A stretch of DNA of 32,110 nt from assembly GCA_029775965.1 (NCBI GenBank), contig JARVJU010000017.1, forward strand, positions 1 to 32,110, written 5' to 3'. Source of the DNA: Nitrososphaeria archaeon. Lineage in GTDB: Archaea > Thermoproteota > Nitrososphaeria > Conexivisphaerales > DTJL01. Of the stretch, positions 14,178-22,479 are shown one piece after another; the first letter of the stretch is position 1, and each line of letters begins with the position of its first letter. Below the pieces are notes generated by a model. That model was not told the origin of the DNA, ran no database searches, and was given only the letters and a program-made list of their open reading frames with translations. The position numbers and the translations under genes were made by a program.

Positions 14178-17100
14178 TCATAAAACAGACTTTGCATTCT
14201 TCCTCGGTTTCATGATAAGAAGCACAGTAGCGAATAATGCAAATCCAAGCGCCAAGAATATCAGTAGAGAATCCACTAAACTTCTGTTTATAAAGAATAC
14301 TGAAGCGAAAGCAACAGATGATATGCCGTCATACTGAGTTGCTACAACCTTTAAAGTATAACTACCATCAGGGAGAGACAAAGTATCCAGGCTGTATGAT
14401 AATAACCCACCATGATTAAATTCATGGATAAGAACATTATTCAGATATACATTTACATCCCTTATATCTTGCTCGGAAACGTTAATTGTAATATCCATAC
14501 TTCCAAAGTGGCTCGTTAGATTTCCTGGGCTGATAAAGTCTATTGTGGGCGGAGGAGGTGAAATGCTGCTAAAACTGGATTGAACAGAACGCAGAGTCGA
14601 GGCATTCAGTATTAGCGTTTTTACATTACTTCCTATAAGAGTTATGTTGCTGTCTACTGAAACTATAGTATCTCCTTCAACCCCTGACAATGTGATATTG
14701 CTTCTAATCACCCTTAGAGTACCATTGATCTCACTCGAATCAATATTATATACTCCATCTTGGAATGTATTCACACCGTAAAACACATCATGTGTGAAAC
14801 TTGCATTAGAAGAGTAAAAGATGTCTTCTGTGTATGCTGACTCAAACGTTTGATAATTGCTCCGTAGCTGTTCATTCTGGATCAGCAGGTAAGGTAATAT
14901 GAAAAAGCCATGCTCATTAGCCTGATCTGTGCTTGTCTGCATAGCATCTGGACTGACGCCGGAAATGAATACCTGATATTCACCGCTATAATAACCAGGT
15001 GACCCAAGATAACTCTCAGCGCCAAGGTCGTTAGTAGAGGCGAGTGTTGCATTACCAACCCATAAGCCTAGAGTTGCGTTAAACCATAATGGTATCTGTT
15101 GCAGTGTGGTTATTATACTGTAAGAGTTTCGCAGATTGGTAGGATATATTGAGGCTGAGTACATGCCATTAGTTACTTTATGTCCATATTGGTCTGTTAT
15201 GTTTGCATAGATATAGATTCTACTACCTTCGAAGGCATATGCAGGTGATACTATTATAGAAACATTAGACATACCGTTAACGTATATCTGCCCAAAGTAG
15301 GATCCATAGAATGTCATGCCTAGGGTTTGAGATCCATAGGAAGCCTTCAGGAGTATAGTATAAAGCCCCTTTGAAGCTGTTTGTGGAACAAAAAGTGTAC
15401 CATAATAGGTATTTCCTTGATATACATTTACTGCTGTGCTTGCAATGATCGAACCACTCGGCGATACAAGATCTGCAGTTATGTTAGAACCATAAGATAT
15501 AGCTGTAGCAAGAGAAGTTCCTAGAGAATTTGATGTTGTTGACAGAGTATTCAAAGGAGGTATTATATTACCATATATCGTTATAGCCTGACCAGGGGCA
15601 ACTCCTCCAGGCTCAGCAACCACTGGAGGTAATAGGAACATACTTTGCATATCTATTCCGTTTATTATGGGCAAGTAGCCGTATGCACCATTACCAACAA
15701 GCATCATGGCACCAGAAGGATAATCACCAGCAAGTTGACCTATCCAGAGACTCGTACCATTAACAGTCTGATGTGAAAGATGAATGGTTGATAAAAGCAT
15801 GTACTGATTATTCTGTAGGTCATAAGAGTAAACATATACAAAGAACTGTCCATAATTTACCGGATTTCCGTATAGATCTGTTATATTGGCATGTAATGTT
15901 ATGCCAAGAGATGCAGAATATGGTAGAAAAGGCGAGGGGGATGAATATGTTATTACATAACCTAAAAATGCACTGGCAAGTCCAAAACCGCTTACCCCAG
16001 ACGATGAACCAGATACAGTGACATAGCCCATACCACTAACACCTTGAGGGATGATGAAACTTCCCGACCACATAGACTTGCTAGGATCATAAGATAGTGG
16101 TACAGCAGTAATGTTTGAATTCAAAGACGTACTTAAAACAGCAGAGAAACTACCTGATGTGACTATCCCTTCACTTCCTGTTATGTTTGCTGTGACAAAG
16201 ACCTGCTGTCCAGGAAGGAAATACTGAGAAGTTATACCGGAGCTGTTATTCAGATTGACCTGTATAGATAATTCGTTTCCTGGTGTTAGTTCAGAGTAAT
16301 ACTTTGCAAAATTAGCTATATTCAATGAACCCCATCCTGTAACTAAATTATATCCAGGATTGGCAGTCCAAGGGATGTTATAGCCAAAGCTGATAGGTGT
16401 AAATGCTTCCGAATATATTGATTTATTCTGTGCCATACTGTATATTGCTGGGTTTATGAGGCCTAGTGTTGAATTATCATACTGCATAACCAAAGCAAGA
16501 AGGCCAGCCAGAAGCTGACAGCTCTCGCTTGTTCCACCAGCTATTTCTTCTTGGTTTAGTATTCCTATTATATTCACGCCTGGAAAGACGTTAGCATTAA
16601 GAGACACGTCGGGAATCATTCTGCCAGACGGATAGCTAGCAGGTGTTTCTAGCGGTGCTTGATACCATGGCTTAGGCTCAAATATGCTTACACCTCCTGT
16701 GCTTCCACCATAATTTACAAGCAAAGGTACAAAACCATAATTGGACCAAGCAGTTTGATTAGCAGCAATAACACCATCTTTACCAAATGTTATGTAAGTT
16801 GTAGTACCTCCAACAGACGTAACAAAGGGTGATGTAGCAGGATAGCCTGGAGTCCCCCATGGGCTTGTACTATATCCACTTCCTCCAGCATCACCTGTTG
16901 CTGCCAGAAACGTTATTCCTTCTACCGAGCCAAGCATATAATATTCATCTGTCAATACAACGTTGAAGTATAGAGAAGATGCACCAAGGGATGACAGATA
17001 GGATTCAGGAATTGTAAAGCTTTGAGATAGGTCATTAACTGCGTTCTGCTGCTGTATGAAAGCTATCACAGCTGAAAGCGGCAGGGCACCGTTAGCAACA

Positions 17101-17999
17101 TAGAGCTTCAAATCCGCTCCAGGTGCCATGGAATGTGCTGTCTCCACATCCAAGCTTATCTCATCTGCCCAACCGGTATTGATCCCTAGGTTAGGATCAT
17201 ATGGCCCAATAGGTACTACAGAAAATGACGGTGGATCAGGCAATCCGTATAATTGGTCAAAGTACTGTAGCTGACTTGCTATGTATGGATCACCATAAAA
17301 ATCCAAAATGCCTATTGTATACCCTTTACCATCGATACCTTTGCTGTACATATAGGTTGCATTATAGACAGAGGACAGAGACGTCAAAGGGTAAGATTCT
17401 ATAGCAAAGGTCTGGTTAAACTGCTGAGCAATACCATGTAAGGATTTCAGCATCGCTTCAGTTAGAAGAGTGTTTGGATGGGCGAATAGCACAGAAGTAA
17501 CATTCGAAGAGTAAACCTGAATCCCCTGTAGCTTAGCATTCCCTTCTGCAGAGTAATAAGTATAAGTGCCGTTAGAATAGACGCTAAAAGATAAACCTAG
17601 CAATTGAGAGAATTGTTGCTCACTTCCTGAGGCAACGATTATAGAATCTGCAGCTGTCATCACAACATTTATCCCATTAGAAGTTAGGTATGAGAGCAGT
17701 GACTTATAGCTATCTACAGGATAAAACAGCTGTGAAACTTGCTGCTGGGACAGAAAATGATGATAAAGTGAAGAATCAGGTGTAGCGATCTGTGTAGCAT
17801 AATAGCTGAGCAGCTGTTGATTTCTCAAGGGCACGCTAAAGGTTACTAGCACATAAGTGGAGGGAGGAAGCGCTCCAACTTCCTTATATCCTTGAATGAC
17901 TGGCGGAGTGATAGAAACACCACTATAGACGAATGTGGAGCTGGGCACGATAAGCATAAGGATAAGGATAACACATAGTGCTAACGCGATTAATCTCAA
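14178..17999 (-). CDS. Surface-anchored S53 peptidase (kumamolisin/sedolisin type) with long C-terminal extension
   Basis: This 1273-residue protein opens with a signal sequence (MRLIALALCVILILMLIVP). A pro-kumamolisin activation domain follows at about 45-190 (FSVPLRNQQLLSYYATQIATP, then YHHFLSQQQVSQLF). The S53 catalytic domain covers about 205-570. The Glu/Asp pair is E280 and D284 in DEISLDVETAHSMAPGA, and the nucleophile is Ser491 in GGTSESC. The usual GTSxxxP has Cys-Gln in place of the Pro region. The domain closes with YNLVTGWGSLN. Residues about 570-1240 form repeated Ig-like modules rich in N-x-S/T. A final helix (LLIFLALGFALFATVLLIM) and basic KPRKN tail anchor it. S53 enzymes act at acid pH, so this is a cell-surface digestive protease. 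The TTG start has a TATA box 25-32 bases upstream. Confidence 0.93.
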   Translation of the reverse strand: MRLIALALCVILILMLIVPSSTFVYSGVSITPPVIQGYKEVGALPPSTYVLVTFSVPLRNQQLLSYYATQIATPDSSLYHHFLSQQQVSQLFYPVDSYKSLLSYLTSNGINVVMTAADSIIVASGSEQQFSQLLGLSFSVYSNGTYTYYSAEGNAKLQGIQVYSSNVTSVLFAHPNTLLTEAMLKSLHGIAQQFNQTFAIESYPLTSLSSVYNATYMYSKGIDGKGYTIGILDFYGDPYIASQLQYFDQLYGLPDPPSFSVVPIGPYDPNLGINTGWADEISLDVETAHSMAPGADLKLYVANGALPLSAVIAFIQQQNAVNDLSQSFTIPESYLSSLGASSLYFNVVLTDEYYMLGSVEGITFLAATGDAGGSGYSTSPWGTPGYPATSPFVTSVGGTTTYITFGKDGVIAANQTAWSNYGFVPLLVNYGGSTGGVSIFEPKPWYQAPLETPASYPSGRMIPDVSLNANVFPGVNIIGILNQEEIAGGTSESCQLLAGLLALVMQYDNSTLGLINPAIYSMAQNKSIYSEAFTPISFGYNIPWTANPGYNLVTGWGSLNIANFAKYYSELTPGNELSIQVNLNNSSGITSQYFLPGQQVFVTANITGSEGIVTSGSFSAVLSTSLNSNITAVPLSYDPSKSMWSGSFIIPQGVSGMGYVTVSGSSSGVSGFGLASAFLGYVITYSSPSPFLPYSASLGITLHANITDLYGNPVNYGQFFVYVYSYDLQNNQYMLLSTIHLSHQTVNGTSLWIGQLAGDYPSGAMMLVGNGAYGYLPIINGIDMQSMFLLPPVVAEPGGVAPGQAITIYGNIIPPLNTLSTTSNSLGTSLATAISYGSNITADLVSPSGSIIASTAVNVYQGNTYYGTLFVPQTASKGLYTILLKASYGSQTLGMTFYGSYFGQIYVNGMSNVSIIVSPAYAFEGSRIYIYANITDQYGHKVTNGMYSASIYPTNLRNSYSIITTLQQIPLWFNATLGLWVGNATLASTNDLGAESYLGSPGYYSGEYQVFISGVSPDAMQTSTDQANEHGFFILPYLLIQNEQLRSNYQTFESAYTEDIFYSSNASFTHDVFYGVNTFQDGVYNIDSSEINGTLRVIRSNITLSGVEGDTIVSVDSNITLIGSNVKTLILNASTLRSVQSSFSSISPPPPTIDFISPGNLTSHFGSMDITINVSEQDIRDVNVYLNNVLIHEFNHGGLLSYSLDTLSLPDGSYTLKVVATQYDGISSVAFASVFFINRSLVDSLLIFLALGFALFATVLLIMKPRKNAKSVL

Positions 18000-18023
18000 T
18001 ATCGATGCTTATCAGCTTCTTCC

Positions 18024-18031
18024 TAATTAAC
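18024..18031 (-). promoter_or_regulatory. TATA box of the S53 peptidase gene
   Basis: On the minus strand GTTAATTA lies 25-32 bases before the TTG at 17999, fitting a leaderless transcript. Confidence 0.5.
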
Positions 18032-18082
18032 TTTTGATCATATTTGATAGGAAACAGGCAGGATATCTATTGTTACATGATT

Positions 18083-18101
18083 AAGGAGGATATTTCATAT
18101 G
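18083..18101 (+). promoter_or_regulatory. Strong Shine-Dalgarno and ATG without a recognisable gene
   Basis: AAGGAGGA (18083-18090) stands eight bases before an ATG at 18099, the best ribosome-binding site in the window. The frame behind it runs 112 codons to 18437 but resembles no family and overlaps the SpoIIM-like gene by 167 bases in another frame. It may be a short or decayed upstream gene, a leader peptide, or chance. Confidence 0.35.
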
Positions 18102-18270
18102 TGTTCTGTATTGACACTAACCTGCCCAAACTCCAATCCATTCTTGCAATATCATTCTGGCATCCTTTCCATGGCAAGCTCAGTGGCTTTCTTGCTCGAA
18201 GATACTGTAAACAAATATAGCATATCCTTAAATCGTTGCTATACTGCAAATACAAGGATGACAGCAGAGG

Positions 18271-18933
18271 ATGTCAAATTTGAATTCCACACTGGCTCAA
18301 AGAGCGAAAGTAGTGATTGGATTATTTGTACTGCAAGTTGTAGCTTCAATTGCTATTATGAATACTCCTATTACACAGTCCCAAGCATCATCTCTGAATT
18401 CTACTTTTGGGACCTTAACGTCTCCAATATACTCTAACCCAACTCTGCTGGGGAAGGCCACTTTTATTTTCTCACATAATCTACTGATAGCTGGTATAGA
18501 ATTCATACCAGGTATAGGCTGGGCTCTATTTGCATTATCTACGTACGAAACTGCAAGAGTAGTGCAGGCGATAGCTCTGACTAGCTCTTCATCGGCAAGC
18601 CATATTAACGCACAGGTTCTCTTCCTGTCACTCTTTATCTTTCCTCACAGCTGGCTAGAATTGCCAGCATATGCCATAGCAATAATGGAGAGTTTCTATT
18701 TAGTGTATGCAATACGTAGTCATTCTGTAACTTCGGAAGTAAACAGAGCTATCCTGGTTTTCATTTTCGTAGCAGTTGAGCTTTTTGTAGCGGCAATATT
18801 TGAGGCAGCAGAGCTAATCATGCCTGTCTATGCATTGGCTTACTGGCTTCCTGCTCTGCTTGTATTCTTTTTAGCAGCTGTAGCCATCAAAAGAATAAAT
18901 GCACATAATGTAGCAGCTAATACAGCAGTATGA
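18271..18933 (+). CDS. SpoIIM/DUF95-like integral membrane protein
   Basis: This 220-residue protein has an N-terminal helix (VVIGLFVLQVVASIAIM) followed by an extracytoplasmic loop. The core then reads IFSHNLLIAGIEFIPGIGWALFALSTYETARV and, further on, FPHSWLELPAYAIAIMES. The pairing of a SHNLL-type helix with a later PH-x-x-LELPA motif is the signature of the stage II sporulation protein M family, widespread in non-sporulating archaea. Two more helices and a short basic tail close the protein. The archaeal role is unknown; membrane remodelling or transport is only a guess. The start fits a TATA-like CTATACT about 25-31 bases upstream; a TGA four codons earlier excludes longer forms. The coiled-coil gene follows on the same strand. 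Confidence 0.82.
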   Translation: MSNLNSTLAQRAKVVIGLFVLQVVASIAIMNTPITQSQASSLNSTFGTLTSPIYSNPTLLGKATFIFSHNLLIAGIEFIPGIGWALFALSTYETARVVQAIALTSSSSASHINAQVLFLSLFIFPHSWLELPAYAIAIMESFYLVYAIRSHSVTSEVNRAILVFIFVAVELFVAAIFEAAELIMPVYALAYWLPALLVFFLAAVAIKRINAHNVAANTAV

Positions 18934-19023
18934 TAAGCGTGTCAATCTTATCAGAGTTACGGGTCAAATACAAGTTATTCTGCTTCTTTTTGGTTGTTTG
19001 ATACTAACCTACTCAAGGTTTAG

Positions 19024-19710
19024 ATGACCGTGAGCAGGGCAGAAGAAATAACGTCTGAGGTTAGAAAACTTGTTCAGGCTAACAGATACCTGCAAGCTCA
19101 ACTGCAGCAGTCTGTTCCCAAGAAGGAGTATGATGAGGCGGTTCAAAAGCTTCAATCTACAATCTCTTCATTACAGACAGAACTTGAGAATACAAAGGCG
19201 GAGCTTAAGAAAAGAGAAGAAATTGAATCAAAGATAGAAGACTTCACTGCAGGCGTTTCATCGCGCTTTGATTCATTTGAATCTCATCTTAAGAATGCAG
19301 TAAGCGAAATAGCTTCGCGTCTTTCTATAGCCACTGTTCCATACACATTGTACGAGCAAGCTTCAACACAGATCAAAGAATTACAGGAAAAGATTTCTCA
19401 GATGGTTCCGGCTGATGAGTATATCAAAATAAAGAATGAGCTAGGGAAGATACAAGAGAATTCTGTTCCCAAGGAGAAGTATGAACATGCCATATCAAAG
19501 ATTGCAGAACTGGAAGCAGCTCTGGCAAACTCTGTTCCAAGGAGCGATTTTGACGAACTGGCAACAAAATTACTTTCAATAACAAGGAGCCTAGAAGGAT
19601 ATCAGACCAGTACAGAAGGCGCAGTCCACTCTGAGGAAATCTCTGAAGTGCAGCCTTCAGCTAATACAGAAGTAGTGCAGGTAGTGACGGAGCAGAAAGA
19701 ATCTGCATAA
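19024..19710 (+). CDS. Coiled-coil protein with five VP-xxx-Y/F repeats
   Basis: I do not recognise a named family in this 228-residue soluble protein. It is almost wholly helical, with heptad-like runs (LQSTISSLQTELENTKAEL). Five copies of a short motif start with Val-Pro at residues 31, 105, 128, 148 and 171, each continuing as VP-x(3)-Y/F-x(2)-A/L-x(3)-I/L (for example VPKKEYDEAV, VPYTLYEQAS, VPADEYIKIK, VPKEKYEHAI, VPRSDFDELA). The last four are spaced 20-23 residues apart, so each unit may be a helix with a proline cap. A Ser/Thr/Glu-rich tail (about 193-228) looks disordered. It follows the SpoIIM-like gene by 90 bases on the same strand; a shared role in envelope or cell organisation is inferred only. 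Confidence 0.75.
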   Translation: MTVSRAEEITSEVRKLVQANRYLQAQLQQSVPKKEYDEAVQKLQSTISSLQTELENTKAELKKREEIESKIEDFTAGVSSRFDSFESHLKNAVSEIASRLSIATVPYTLYEQASTQIKELQEKISQMVPADEYIKIKNELGKIQENSVPKEKYEHAISKIAELEAALANSVPRSDFDELATKLLSITRSLEGYQTSTEGAVHSEEISEVQPSANTEVVQVVTEQKESA

Positions 19711-19736
19711 AAACCTGAACAAATCAGATTCACACC

Positions 19737-19751
19737 ATTTTCATTTTTTAG
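19737..19751 (+). terminator. T-rich terminator-like tract
   Basis: CATTTTCATTTTTTA lies 27 bases after the coiled-coil stop, before the TATA box of the next gene. Composition only. Confidence 0.35.
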
Positions 19752-19784
19752 GTCAAAATTCCAGTGTACAGTATTTATGCAAAG

Positions 19785-19794
19785 TTATTAATAT
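19785..19794 (+). promoter_or_regulatory. TATA box of the DHA2-type transporter gene
   Basis: TTATTAATAT lies 25-34 bases before the ATG at 19819, fitting a leaderless transcript. Confidence 0.6.
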
Positions 19795-19818
19795 GCAGCC
19801 AATGGTGCGGCATTATCT

Positions 19819-21507
19819 ATGGTAGAGTACAAGTGGGTAGCTCTATCAAATACAACATTAGGAGTTCTTATGGCATCTATCAACGGCACTATTATCCTAA
19901 TCTCTTTGCCAGCTATATTTAGGGGTCTTGCAATTAACCCACTCTCATCTTTTCAATATTTGTTATGGGTTCTCTTTGGTTACAATATAGCAACAGCAAC
20001 ACTATTAGTTACATTTGGAAGGCTGTCAGATATCTTTGGCAGGGTCAGGCTGTATAATCTTGGATTTGCGATCTTTACTGTAGGCTCCATTTTGCTTTTT
20101 ATAACCCCTGGCACAGGAGATTTTGCTGCAATCGAACTTGTATTCTTCAGGTTAATACAGGGGGTTGGAGGCGCATTTCTGTTTGCAAACAGTGCAGCTG
20201 TACTTACAGATGCCTTTCCTGCCATGGAAAGAGGAAAGGCACTAGGCATTAATCAAGTTGCCTTTCTTGCTGGATCGCTCATAGGGCTGGTAATAGGTGG
20301 AATACTAGCTAGTTTTAATTGGAGGTATGTCTTTCTTGTCAGTGTTCCATTTGGAATAGCAGGCACTCTATGGTCTTACCTTAAGCTGAAAGAAATATCA
20401 GCTCTTAACAGGAATCAAAAGATAGATGCTTGGGGAAACACGACATTTGCAGTAGGACTAACATTAATTCTTATTGGTGTCACCTATGGCTTGATACCAT
20501 ATGGCTCTTCACCCATGGGGTGGAGCGACCCTTGGGTAATAGCTGCAATAGCAGTAGGTGTATTCATGATGCTTCTATTTCCATTCATTGAATCTAGAGT
20601 TGAACAACCTCTATTCAGACTGGAGTTGTTCAAGATAAGGATGTTCTCAGCAGCTAGCTTTGCAGCTTTTCTGAGCTCCATAGGTCAAGGAGGTCTTATG
20701 CTTCTTCTGATAATTCTATTGCAAGGAATATGGTTGCCTCTGCATGGGTATAGCTATTCTTCGACACCATTTTGGTCAGGAATATACATGATCCCCATGA
20801 CTCTTGGCTTTGTGACAATGGGACCATTGAGCGGGTGGTTATCAGACAGATATGGCTCGAAGCTCCTTTCTACTCTTGGACTGATAATAACAGCATTTGC
20901 TTTTGTAGCGCTATCATTTCTGCAGTATAATTTTGTCTATCTACCATTTGCAATTATTCTCTTCTTTATGGGAATAGGGAATGGAATGTTTGCATCACCA
21001 AACACAGCATCTCTGATGAATTCTGTGCCTCCTGAGCATAGAGGAGTAGCTTCTGGGATGAGAGCAACCATGCAAAATACGGGTCAGACAATAAGTCTTG
21101 CAGTATTCTTTGTAATCATCATAGGTGCTTTAACTCAGAATTTACCTCAGGTATTATCTAGCGCCTTGGTGACAGTTGGAGCACCACAGTTAGCTCCTAT
21201 ATTCTCGCACATTTCTCCTACTGGTGCTCTGTTTGCCGCTTTTCTAGGGTACAATCCTATGAGTTCTGTACTTCAGCAGATAAGCAGCATGGGAGACCCA
21301 CAGCTTGTTAATTCCATACCACCCTCTGTAATTAATACGCTAACAAGTACTACTTGGTTCCCTAACGCTATAGCACCAGCCTTTATGTCAGCCCTTAAGC
21401 TATCTTTCTATGTAGGAGCAGCTCTCAGCGTAGTTGCTGCTATATTCTCAGCTCTAAGAGGAAATCCATTCATTTATGAACTGCATCATAAAATAAAGAC
21501 TAATTAG
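19819..21507 (+). CDS. MFS drug exporter, 14-helix DHA2 (EmrB/QacA) type
   Basis: This 562-residue protein has about 14 membrane helices, the size of the DHA2 drug:H+ antiporter group rather than the 12-helix MFS. Helix 1 carries [20 protein letters not shown], the DHA2 motif D1-like segment with N in place of the usual D. The loop 2-3 motif is [13 protein letters not shown]. The helix 4-5 region reads [26 protein letters not shown] and ERGKALG, with motif C-like GLVIGGIL and [12 protein letters not shown] following. A second [10 protein letters not shown] marks the C-terminal half. A long outer loop follows the late helices (about 445-515). It probably exports toxic compounds; the substrate is unknown. 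No regulator is adjacent. Its 3' end overlaps the convergent hydrolase gene by 8 bases. Confidence 0.92.
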   Translation: MVEYKWVALSNTTLGVLMASINGTIILISLPAIFRGLAINPLSSFQYLLWVLFGYNIATATLLVTFGRLSDIFGRVRLYNLGFAIFTVGSILLFITPGTGDFAAIELVFFRLIQGVGGAFLFANSAAVLTDAFPAMERGKALGINQVAFLAGSLIGLVIGGILASFNWRYVFLVSVPFGIAGTLWSYLKLKEISALNRNQKIDAWGNTTFAVGLTLILIGVTYGLIPYGSSPMGWSDPWVIAAIAVGVFMMLLFPFIESRVEQPLFRLELFKIRMFSAASFAAFLSSIGQGGLMLLLIILLQGIWLPLHGYSYSSTPFWSGIYMIPMTLGFVTMGPLSGWLSDRYGSKLLSTLGLIITAFAFVALSFLQYNFVYLPFAIILFFMGIGNGMFASPNTASLMNSVPPEHRGVASGMRATMQNTGQTISLAVFFVIIIGALTQNLPQVLSSALVTVGAPQLAPIFSHISPTGALFAAFLGYNPMSSVLQQISSMGDPQLVNSIPPSVINTLTSTTWFPNAIAPAFMSALKLSFYVGAALSVVAAIFSALRGNPFIYELHHKIKTN

Positions 21508-22336
21508 TCAGTGTCCTGGAGAAGAATTCCAGAGTTCTTCTCCATGCATCTTTAGCAGCTTCTTCTCTATATGTGGTTCTGTTGGTGTCGTTGAAGAATG
21601 CATGTGGTGCTCCAGGGTAGACCTTTATTTCAAAATCTGTCTTCTTATATTTTATGAAAGCTGCCACAAGTTTATCAAGGTTTGAATTAATTCTGTCATC
21701 CTCTCCTCCATAGATTCCGAGTACGGGGCATCTTATATTCTGAATCAAATCTATCGGATTTGGGTTTTCCCCGTAATAGATTATGCATGCAGAGGTCTCA
21801 GCATTACAAGCTAGGTTGATAGACATACCACCACCAAAACAGAAACCTACACTACCTATCTTACCTTGAAGAACAAAGGGACTCGAATTAAGGTAATCTA
21901 CAGCTTTGACAAGATGCTTCAATAACCTATCTCTAGGTAACCCCCCTGCAAACAATACTGCCATAACCTTCTCAATGACAGCTCTCTTTTCTACTGCCTG
22001 CTTTGCAAGCTCGGTATGGACAAAATTCATATCCGCCCTTTTATTCACAGGCAACGTCTGCATGAAACTCCATGCCGACCTTATATTTTCAGCTGTCAAA
22101 ACAGAACTAAGCTCTTTGCTTTCTGAATAAAGATCAGGTGCCAGAGCGACATAACCCTCTCTAGCAAATCTGTTGGCAACATCTTTGATATGATCCACAA
22201 GCCCCCATATTTCGTGGATTACTATTACAGCTGGTCTTCTTTCTTGTGTTTTAGGTCTTGCCATGTATGCTGCTATTTTAAGGTCATCTGCTCCTTGATA
22301 AGTTATCATCTCCGAAATAAGATCCGAAGACTGCAT
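21500..22336 (-). CDS. Dienelactone hydrolase-family protein
   Basis: This 278-residue alpha/beta hydrolase has [20 protein letters not shown] at its start, [22 protein letters not shown] as the oxyanion strand and helix, and GFCFGGG with Cys166 as the nucleophile characteristic of dienelactone hydrolases. [10 protein letters not shown] carries the Asp and GAPHAFFND the His. An extra helical segment at about 75-135 ([20 protein letters not shown]) makes it longer than the usual 230-250. I prefer the ATG at 22336: the domain starts right after it, and a TATA-like TAAAAAACTA lies about 20-30 bases upstream. An upstream in-frame ATG at 22408 would add 24 residues with a hydrophobic stretch and also has a TATA-like sequence. 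Likely a cytosolic hydrolase of unsaturated lactones or esters; substrate unknown. Confidence 0.88.
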   Translation of the reverse strand: MQSSDLISEMITYQGADDLKIAAYMARPKTQERRPAVIVIHEIWGLVDHIKDVANRFAREGYVALAPDLYSESKELSSVLTAENIRSAWSFMQTLPVNKRADMNFVHTELAKQAVEKRAVIEKVMAVLFAGGLPRDRLLKHLVKAVDYLNSSPFVLQGKIGSVGFCFGGGMSINLACNAETSACIIYYGENPNPIDLIQNIRCPVLGIYGGEDDRINSNLDKLVAAFIKYKKTDFEIKVYPGAPHAFFNDTNRTTYREEAAKDAWRRTLEFFSRTLTN

Positions 22337-22479
22337 ATGATTCCCAAACAGGCTATAGTTTTTTAGTGTTACTGAAATCCCAGCGACTATAACAAGTGTA
22401 TGAATCATTCAAGCAGGATTGGCAGAAGCTAAACAGATATAGATGATGAAAGGATTGTTTTTAAGCCTCTGGTTATAAC

